DNA from: CAYHGV01 sp964356135
Lineage (GTDB): Bacteria > Hydrothermota > Tepidihabitantia > CAYHGV01
NCBI GenBank assembly: GCA_964356135.1
Contig: CAYHGV010000054.1
Location: forward strand, 1 to 19,507
Direction of reading: 5' to 3'
DNA: 19,507 nt
In this document: positions 7,218 through 12,505 of the stretch, piece by piece
Layout: the number at the start of each line of letters is the position of its first letter
How positions within the stretch are numbered: position 1 is the first letter of the stretch
The notes under the pieces: generated by a model
Told to the model about the DNA's origin: nothing
The model's database searches: none
What the model saw: only the letters and a program-made list of their open reading frames with translations
Position numbers and translations under genes: made by a program

Positions 7218-7814
7218 ATGAAACAAGAGTTCATTTTACGAAGAGAACTTGTTCGAACTGGCAGCTTCCTGCGCGACCGTGGTTACATCGTCGCTTCGGA
7301 CGGTAATATGAGCGTTCGCTTAAGTCGCTCCGAGTTCCTTATAACCCCGACCGGTGTTGATAAAGGTGCGCTCCATCCGAGCGAACTCGTTCCGGTCAAA
7401 ATCGGCAACGAATCTTTGCGTTCAGGAACCGCATCATCCGAGATTTTCATCCACTCCCTTGCCTACACAAAAAGACCGGACATCGGCGCGGTCATCCACG
7501 CCCACCCGCCGTTTCTTACCGGAGTCGCTCTGGCAAAGTTCGACCTGTCGAAACCACTTTTGCCCGAAGTGATAGCAACGGTGGGGACAATTGGAATGGT
7601 CGAATACCAAAAACCCGGTTCAAAAGAACTGGCAGCGATGGTCGGCGAAGCGATTGTCAATCACAACGCCCTGATTCTGGCAAATCATGGCGCGCTCACC
7701 GTCGGCAAAGATTTAACCGAAGCGCTCTGGCGCTTGGAGCGCTGCGAGCTTTTAGCCCGCTCGGTCGTCATTGCCCGATTATTAGGTGGCGAAAACTCCC
7801 TCAACGAAAAATAA
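7218..7814 (+). CDS. Class II aldolase/adducin family protein, L-fuculose-phosphate aldolase-like
   Basis: 198 residues, cytosolic. Class II aldolases of this family use a zinc ion to cleave or dehydrate sugar phosphates. Residues match the FucA layout: substrate-phosphate loop S-D-G-N-M-S at 27-32, T-G-V near 45-47, S-S-E with catalytic E75, zinc ligands H94 and H96 (H-A-H-P-P), and third zinc ligand H157 (A-N-H-G-A). The offset from E. coli FucA numbering (E73, H92, H94, H155) is a constant two residues. The specific substrate cannot be assigned: fuculose-1-phosphate, 5-deoxyribulose-phosphate or methylthioribulose-phosphate chemistry are all possible. No ribosome site or clear promoter precedes the ATG, so it may be read from serS through the repeat region. 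It ends convergently with the LVIVD gene, 47 nt away. Confidence 0.85.
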   Translation: MKQEFILRRELVRTGSFLRDRGYIVASDGNMSVRLSRSEFLITPTGVDKGALHPSELVPVKIGNESLRSGTASSEIFIHSLAYTKRPDIGAVIHAHPPFLTGVALAKFDLSKPLLPEVIATVGTIGMVEYQKPGSKELAAMVGEAIVNHNALILANHGALTVGKDLTEALWRLERCELLARSVVIARLLGGENSLNEK

Positions 7815-7861
7815 ATCCGAAAATTTATTTCCTGAAACTGTTGCAATTATCTTTTAATTTT

Positions 7862-9235
7862 TTATTTTATTCTTGTTATTTTTTTTATTACCGAAGCTTC
7901 TTTGGTGGTTAACCTTAAAAAGTAAACACCCGACGAAAAGTTAACTATGGAGCAACTCAAAGAATAGTTTCCCGTTTCTTTAAAGCCACTATCAAGAACC
8001 TTTAGCAGCCTTCCGGTAGAGTCATAGAGTCCGAGAGAATAGAAACCGGCTGAGGGGAGAGAATATCTAATAGCAACCGTGGTCTTATCTAAAGGGATTG
8101 CCTCCATCTTCAGAGGATAGTTATCTTTAGACCTTTCTTCTCTAACACCCTCATCATAAAACTCGAGCACAGATAGCCCTTCCCGTCTCCACTCGCCTGG
8201 CACTACATAGATATACTGCTCTTTAGCAAAAATATCGCAGGCAGCCAAAGGCACTCCACCATCATAGGGCCAATAGAAACCAATCAACTCCGGGTCTTCA
8301 GGATTAGAGATGTCCACAACCCAGAGACCATGTCCACCCCAGGGAAGATAAACATAGCTGCCCTGTCCGTATAGGTTATAAGCCATTTCACAACTAACAC
8401 CGGACCAAGAACCTATCCGTTGCGGCTTTGATATAGCTGAGATGTCAAGAATCCATAAATAAGAGGGCGAGCTTGAGGAAAGGATTGCATAGTTATTCCA
8501 AACCCAGATACCACTAATCCCCCACTGAGCAGCATTACCCGTACTCCAGGAACCCACTTTTTGGGGATGGATAGGGTCAGAGATATCGAGGATTACAAGA
8601 TTAAAAGAAAAGTCTGTTTCTCCACGTGTTCCAATGTAACAGTACTTATTGGATATCCAGAGGCTGAGGGGAGGGTAAAGGAGCATTCTATAAAATCCTA
8701 CTCTTTGAGGATTTTGTGGGTCGGAAATATCAATGATATCTAAGCCTCGATTCTCAGAGGGATAATGTTCTAACTTTCTTGCTATCGTATAAGCGTAGTT
8801 ACCTTGCACCCTGATTCTTTCGGAATTCGGTACCTTGCATCTCCCAATCTCCTTAGGCTCCTCTGGGTTCGAGATATTTATAATAATGACATATCCGGTA
8901 TCGGCTATTGATACATTGGGATAACCTGCTATATAAACGAAGTCATTCTGAACTGCTATACCATGTATCGGAGGAAGATAATAACATTTAATCCCCAGCG
9001 AACAGGAACTAATCCATTTGGGGTTTCTGGGGTCTGAAACATCAATGATATGAAAACCGGAGTCTCCCACCACATAAGCATAATTTCCGGAAACCCAGAG
9101 CTGTATATTGTTCCCTGGCAAATCACAGCTCCCAAGAAAGCGAATATTAAGGGAGTCCTCATCAGCCCACAGATACCCTCCCAGGCTAAGAAAACATCCG
9201 AGGAAAATTATCTTTACTAACCTTTCTCTCGTCAT
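7862..9235 (-). CDS. Secreted LVIVD beta-propeller protein with C-terminal sorting domain
   Basis: 457 residues. A signal peptide at 1-24 (basic start, hydrophobic core, L-W-A before the cut) targets export. Seven blades are marked by recurring I-I-D-I-S-D-P-x-x-P motifs near 63, 118, 167, 215, 262 and 307, plus a weaker one near 355, so a seven-bladed LVIVD propeller is likely. The last 80 residues (P-L-D-K-T-T-V, then Y-S-L-P, L-G-L-Y-D-S-T-G-R, G-N-Y-S, S-G-V-Y-F-L-R-L) form a FlgD-Ig/T9SS type A-like sorting domain, so it probably crosses the outer membrane and stays on the surface. The function of the propeller is unknown. Arg is mostly AGA/AGG, against CGN in serS and the PEGA gene, and the DNA is more AT-rich, hinting at a different origin. 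The AAAGGAGG site sits only 2 nt before the ATG, unusually close. Confidence 0.85.
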   Translation of the reverse strand: MTRERLVKIIFLGCFLSLGGYLWADEDSLNIRFLGSCDLPGNNIQLWVSGNYAYVVGDSGFHIIDVSDPRNPKWISSCSLGIKCYYLPPIHGIAVQNDFVYIAGYPNVSIADTGYVIIINISNPEEPKEIGRCKVPNSERIRVQGNYAYTIARKLEHYPSENRGLDIIDISDPQNPQRVGFYRMLLYPPLSLWISNKYCYIGTRGETDFSFNLVILDISDPIHPQKVGSWSTGNAAQWGISGIWVWNNYAILSSSSPSYLWILDISAISKPQRIGSWSGVSCEMAYNLYGQGSYVYLPWGGHGLWVVDISNPEDPELIGFYWPYDGGVPLAACDIFAKEQYIYVVPGEWRREGLSVLEFYDEGVREERSKDNYPLKMEAIPLDKTTVAIRYSLPSAGFYSLGLYDSTGRLLKVLDSGFKETGNYSLSCSIVNFSSGVYFLRLTTKEASVIKKITRIK

Positions 9236-9250
9236 TGCCTCCTTTCCATA

Positions 9251-9278
9251 AGTCTAAAAAAATCTTCCGTCATGTCAA
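9251..9278 (-). promoter_or_regulatory. Promoter of the LVIVD/sorting-domain gene
   Basis: Minus strand TTGACA (9273-9278), 16-nt spacer, TAGACT (9251-9256). The start is predicted near 9244, so the leader would be about 9 nt and begin within the AAAGGAGG itself. Confidence 0.45.
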
Positions 9279-9345
9279 GACGGACGGATGGTCGGACAAT
9301 ATTTTTTGAGCCGAGACATCGTTACCAGGGAAAATGTGGTAAATT

Positions 9346-9373
9346 AAATCTTTTCGACTAAATCTTAACGACT
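9346..9373. repeat. Tandem 14-bp direct repeat
   Basis: AAATCTTTTCGACT (9346-9359) is followed directly by AAATCTTAACGACT (9360-9373), with two mismatches. It lies just beyond the stop codon of the hdrB-like gene. No function is visible. Confidence 0.5.
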
Positions 9374-9392
9374 TCTAAATTGTAATGTGAAG

Positions 9393-10271
9393 TTAAATAA
9401 GCCCTTTTTTCGCTAACAAGGGCTCGGGATTGACATAATTTAAATCGAACCGGAGCGACTTGCCGTTGGTGCCTAACGCCAGGGCTAAAAGCTGGGTAAA
9501 ATACAACGTCGGCATCGGTTTGAAATCGCTATACTGTTTCCCGGCTTCCTTCTGGCGGCCGCTTAAGTTAAAATCGCACAACGGACAACTCTGAACCATC
9601 AATTCCGCACCCAGCGATTGTGCCTGGCCGATTATCTCTTTTGTGCGCTGGGCGATGAAATCGATTTTATTGACCGTCAAATAAGAACCGCAGCATTCAA
9701 TATTATAAGGAAAATCAACCACCTCCGCCCCGAGTGCGGTCAGAAGCCTGCCCAGGAGTTGGGGTTTTTCCGGGTCGTCAATTGCCGCTTCTTTCGGCCG
9801 CAATAAAGTACAGCCGTAATACGAAGACACCCGAAGACCTTTCAGCGGTTTTTTTACCTGCTTTTCAATCGCTTCAAATCCGACGGTATCTCTCAACAAT
9901 TCCAACAGGTGATAGACCTCGACCTTCCCATCGTATTGAATCTTTTCTTCGTACATAAACTGGGTAATTTTATCCCGATCTTCGGGGTTCTGGCGAAACC
10001 GGAGATTGGACATCTTCAGGGTATTATAACACATCGCACACAGGGTAACGACCTTATCGTATCCGGCTTCGGCAACCCGGAGTAAATTGCGAATTGGGGC
10101 AATATGGTGCATCAAATCGTCGGACGCCAGTGAATAGACCGTGCCGCAGCACGTCCAGCGAGGCAGTTCAACCATTTCAATACCCAGCGCCTGGGCAGAC
10201 GCCAGCGCCGAGTCTTCAAAATTCTTCGCCGATGCCTTTAAGGTGCAGCCCGGGAAATAAGCGATTTTCAT
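9393..10271 (-). CDS. hdrB: Heterodisulfide reductase subunit B-like protein (two CCG domains)
   Basis: 292 residues with two cysteine-rich CCG domains, the site that in archaeal HdrB holds a pair of noncubane [4Fe-4S] clusters and reduces a disulfide. Domain 1: C9, C41-C42, C78-x2-C81. Domain 2: C154, C193-C194, C229-x2-C232. All ten cysteines are intact, so it is likely active. The partner iron-sulfur protein lies immediately upstream; the ATG of this gene overlaps the TGA of the partner (ATGA, 10269-10273), so translation is coupled. No hdrA-like flavoprotein is in the window, so the electron donor is unknown. In bacteria such pairs act in thiol/disulfide redox, flavin-based bifurcation or related CCG-domain reductases; the physiological substrate here cannot be deduced. 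Confidence 0.88.
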   Translation of the reverse strand: MKIAYFPGCTLKASAKNFEDSALASAQALGIEMVELPRWTCCGTVYSLASDDLMHHIAPIRNLLRVAEAGYDKVVTLCAMCYNTLKMSNLRFRQNPEDRDKITQFMYEEKIQYDGKVEVYHLLELLRDTVGFEAIEKQVKKPLKGLRVSSYYGCTLLRPKEAAIDDPEKPQLLGRLLTALGAEVVDFPYNIECCGSYLTVNKIDFIAQRTKEIIGQAQSLGAELMVQSCPLCDFNLSGRQKEAGKQYSDFKPMPTLYFTQLLALALGTNGKSLRFDLNYVNPEPLLAKKGLI

Positions 10272-10678
10272 CAGGCGGTGAGCTTGCGAAAACTGCTGAC
10301 GAGCGCAATCTGGGGAAGCTCTTCAATAATTTGCTGGGGAATCGATTTCGGCTTCAGGTAATCGATATTCTTGCCGCTGCGTAGATGAACCAGCCGGAGC
10401 GACTCCATGATTTTAGCCACGTCGACCTTTTTCGGACAACGGACAAAACAGGTCAAACACGAAGAACAAACCCACATCGTATTACTTTCGGAAACCTCGG
10501 CTTCTTCACCTAGCTGGATAAATCGGATGATTTGGTTGGGCGGAATTTCCATCTCGTTGACACTCGGGCAGCCGGCAGAGCACTTGCCACATTGATAGCA
10601 GGCGTAAATACTCTGACCGGAGAGGCCTTCGATCTTTTTAACAAAGGGATGCCGTTTCGTGAAAATATCAATTAACAT
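10271..10678 (-). CDS. hdrC: Heterodisulfide reductase subunit C-like ferredoxin protein
   Basis: 135 residues from the ATG at 10676-10678. Two complete C-x2-C-x2-C-x3-C sites (C27, C30, C33, C37 and C71, C74, C77, C81) bind two [4Fe-4S] clusters that relay electrons to the HdrB-like subunit encoded next. The open frame extends to an ATG at 10723, but that start lies upstream of the -35 box of an excellent promoter (10688-10716), and the 15 extra residues do not look like HdrC. The chosen start is placed about 3 nt after the predicted transcription start and has no Shine-Dalgarno, so the message appears leaderless. The helical C-terminus after the second cluster is typical of HdrC. The gene forms a two-gene operon with the downstream hdrB-like gene. 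Confidence 0.88.
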   Translation of the reverse strand: MLIDIFTKRHPFVKKIEGLSGQSIYACYQCGKCSAGCPSVNEMEIPPNQIIRFIQLGEEAEVSESNTMWVCSSCLTCFVRCPKKVDVAKIMESLRLVHLRSGKNIDYLKPKSIPQQIIEELPQIALVSSFRKLTA

Positions 10679-10687
10679 TATGGCTGA

Positions 10688-10716
10688 AATATATGAATAC
10701 AAGCCGCTTTTGTCAA
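10688..10716 (-). promoter_or_regulatory. Promoter of hdrC-hdrB, predicted leaderless
   Basis: Minus strand TTGACA (10711-10716), 17-nt spacer, TATATT (10688-10693). The predicted start, about 7 nt on, falls near 10681, with the ATG at 10678. This promoter also decides the hdrC start codon. Confidence 0.65.
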
Positions 10717-10736
10717 GGGTCAACCGCTAAAAGATT

Positions 10737-11031
10737 AAACCACAAAGCACACAAAGAAACATTTACCACCAATGCACACAGATAGAAGCGGATGGACACA
10801 GATTGACCAAGAACACAAAGAAAAACTAACCACCGATCGGCACAGAGGTTTAACCACGGAAGCCACTGAAGGTACAGAAAAGATATAAAACAAGAAAATC
10901 TAACCACGGATAAACACGGATGCACACAGATGGACAGGATTAACACAGATAGAATTGCTAAACCAGGGAAGACACTGAAATGATAAAAACTGATAAATTT
11001 TACCACGAATGGACACGAATAAACACTGAGG
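10737..11031. repeat. Array of degenerate ACCAC/GGAT repeats with a 10-nt period
   Basis: About seven A-A-C-C-A-C-led blocks. Within them G-A-T or its variants recur at a 10-nt (once 9-nt) step: starts at 10781, 10791, 10801; 10909, 10919, 10929, 10938, 10948; and GAAT at 11007 and 11017. There is no spacer/repeat structure of a CRISPR. Weak minus-strand ORFs across it are translated repeat. Together with 11139-11209 it fills the 10724-11276 gap; the remainder (11032-11138) shows nothing recognisable. Confidence 0.8.
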
Positions 11032-11138
11032 TAAAAACAAAAACGATACAAAGTAGAGCTGGAACGGATTGACATCACCCTTTGAGAGAGCAAAGTATTT
11101 TAAATCATACCTTTTATATTCTACTTCGATTTTTCTTC

Positions 11139-11209
11139 TTGGTGTTCTTTGTGGTCTTTGTGGTTCAATCTCTCTTAATTTCTGTGTCTTCCGTGTCTTC
11201 AGTGGTTGA
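11139..11209. repeat. Same degenerate repeat family in inverted orientation
   Basis: T-T-G-G-T-G-T-T-C-T-T-T-G-T-G-G and C-T-G-T-G-T-C-T-T-C-C-G-T-G-T-C-T-T-C are reverse-complement forms of the A-A-C-C-A-C-A-A-A-G and G-A-C-A-C-G blocks at 10737-10860, with 9-10-nt steps. The array and this copy converge on one another, 0.1 kb apart, just upstream of the DUF89 gene promoter. Confidence 0.7.
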
Positions 11210-11238
11210 TAAGTTCCTGAATCTTTTCATAGCCTTCA

Positions 11239-11266
11239 TTGACTTTTTTGGCTGGCTGCGTATAGT
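11239..11266 (+). promoter_or_regulatory. Promoter of the DUF89 gene, predicted near-leaderless
   Basis: TTGACT (11239-11244), 16-nt spacer, TATAGT (11261-11266). The start is predicted near 11273, about 4 nt before the ATG at 11277, which has no Shine-Dalgarno. Confidence 0.55.
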
Positions 11267-11276
11267 AAAACTCGCT

Positions 11277-12158
11277 ATGAAGCTCGAGCTGGAGTGTTTT
11301 GCCTGTATCCTCGATGATGTGCTCGAAGCGGGCGCGTTGCTCCTGAATACCAGGGATTTGGAGGAACTCGCTCGGCAATCGGTGGGAATTTTAGCCGGTG
11401 CCGACCCGGCTAAAACCCCTTCGGTTTATATTACCCGGGTCCACCGAAAATTAAAAGAGCTCGCCCATGACCCCGAGCCGTTTTTAGAAAAACGGCGGCA
11501 GTGTAACTGGGTTGGTAACCGAATCGCAACCCGCATTGGACAAACGGTTCCGTCGAATTACGCCGGATTCAAACGGCTGCTTCGATGGGTCGTCTGGTCA
11601 AACACCCTTGATTTTCGAACTGCCGGTAAAGGCTATCGGTTTTCACCCAAAAAAATCGAAGCCGATTTACGCCGCAACATCAAAAAGGGATTGGCGGTCG
11701 ATGACCGCCCAAAAATCTGGCGGACACTCCGGCATGCCCGAAAAATCCTCTATATCCTCGATAATGTCGGCGAGATTGCCTTCGACAAAATCTTCATCCG
11801 GAAGTTTTTCACCGATAAGGAAGTTGTCGCCTGCGTCCGGGGTGGAGTTTTAACGAGCGATGCCACCGTAAGCGACCTCAGCGATATCGGTTTCGATAGC
11901 CTGGTTTCTCGAGTTATCCGATCCGGACCCGATACCCTTGGAGTTATTATGGAAGAAATTTCTCAAGAATTGCTTGATGCGTTGGAATCGAGCGACCTGG
12001 TCATTTCCAAAGGTCAGGCTAACTTCTATTTTTTTTCCCGCTACCCGAACGTGACCAAAGCGCCCGTCGCCTGCTTCTTTACCACCAAGTGCGCACCGGT
12101 TTCCCGGTGTTTTAAAAAAAGCGGAAAAATTGCGGTCGCAAAAATCATCAAAAGTTAA
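11277..12158 (+). CDS. DUF89/ARMT1-like metal-dependent phosphatase family protein
   Basis: 293 residues from the ATG at 11277. The frame is open back to 11082, but those 65 extra residues are hydrophobic translation of intergenic repeats and are crossed by a promoter, so they were removed. Family signs: E-C-x-x-C at 6-10, N109-T-L-D-F at 109-113, the metal/active-site signature L-D-N-V-G-E-I-A-F-D at 161-170, G-G-x-x-x-S-D-A-T at 189-197, and S-D-L-V-I-S-K-G-Q-A-N-F at 239-250. DUF89 proteins are damage-control phosphatases acting on sugar phosphates and related metabolites; a cytosolic housekeeping role of this sort is expected here. The actual substrate cannot be read from sequence. The C-terminal K-C-A-P-V also fits the family. 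It is followed by 347 nt of repeats and is probably monocistronic. Confidence 0.85.
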   Translation: MKLELECFACILDDVLEAGALLLNTRDLEELARQSVGILAGADPAKTPSVYITRVHRKLKELAHDPEPFLEKRRQCNWVGNRIATRIGQTVPSNYAGFKRLLRWVVWSNTLDFRTAGKGYRFSPKKIEADLRRNIKKGLAVDDRPKIWRTLRHARKILYILDNVGEIAFDKIFIRKFFTDKEVVACVRGGVLTSDATVSDLSDIGFDSLVSRVIRSGPDTLGVIMEEISQELLDALESSDLVISKGQANFYFFSRYPNVTKAPVACFFTTKCAPVSRCFKKSGKIAVAKIIKS

Positions 12159-12164
12159 AAAATC

Positions 12165-12413
12165 ACGGATAAATTTTACCACGAAACGCGAAGCGTCGAT
12201 GGAGTCCGCCGTACTGCTTGGCAAATTGGCGGACGACATCAATGGACACGAATTCGCCTCGGAACGAGGCGGACACAGATAGGTATTAATAAAATTACAG
12301 AGAACACAGAGTCGCAAATTTTGATACGAAGAACAGATGGGGCAAAGCGACATCAAACCATAATTAAATTTCTGTGTCTTCACTGTCCCCCGCACTGCGG
12401 CACCAAGTGTGCC
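12165..12413. repeat. Degenerate repeats carrying nested hairpins
   Basis: This gap (12159-12505) has no gene before the start of the transglutaminase-like CDS. The repeat A-C-C-A-C-G-A-A / T-G-G-A-C-A-C-G, intact at 11002-11017, is split by 57 nt (12186-12242) that contain hairpins ACGC-GAA-GCGT (12186-12196) and GTCCGCC/GGCGGAC (12204-12210/12228-12234). Next, CGCCTCG-GAA-CGAGGCG (12255-12271) splits another unit. Further hairpins CCGC-ACT-GCGG (12390-12400) and GGCAC-CAAGT-GTGCC (12399-12413) follow a C-T-G-T-G-T-C-T-T-C block. Confidence 0.75.
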
Positions 12414-12452
12414 GAGACGCCGAGCGGATCCGTCGTGTAATAGTTTTTCCCT

Positions 12453-12480
12453 TTGCCAAGACCAAAAATCTCTGTATCGT
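12453..12480 (+). promoter_or_regulatory. Promoter of the transglutaminase-like gene
   Basis: TTGCCA (12453-12458), 16-nt spacer, TATCGT (12475-12480). A start near 12487 gives a leader of about 19 nt that includes AAGGAGG (12495-12501), 4 nt before the ATG. Confidence 0.5.
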
Positions 12481-12505
12481 ATCGTTACAAAATCAAGGAG
12501 GTAAA

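Noticed and set aside
6946..7218. 90-residue plus-strand frame between serS and the aldolase gene
   Set aside because: It consists of the REP doublet and hairpin repeats, without ribosome site or domain.
7807..7835. AT-only inverted repeat AAATAAAT/ATTTATTT at the end of the aldolase gene as a terminator
   Set aside because: The stem has no G-C pair and lacks a T-run after it; too weak to call.
10737..11031. CRISPR-like look of repeated short blocks
   Set aside because: The units are degenerate, 10 nt long and contiguous; there are no unique spacers of constant length, no identical repeats and no cas genes.
10713..11093. 126-residue hydrophobic minus-strand frame that could be read as a membrane protein
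   Set aside because: It is translated degenerate repeat; its hydrophobicity comes from the T/G-rich strand, and it overlaps the hdrC promoter.
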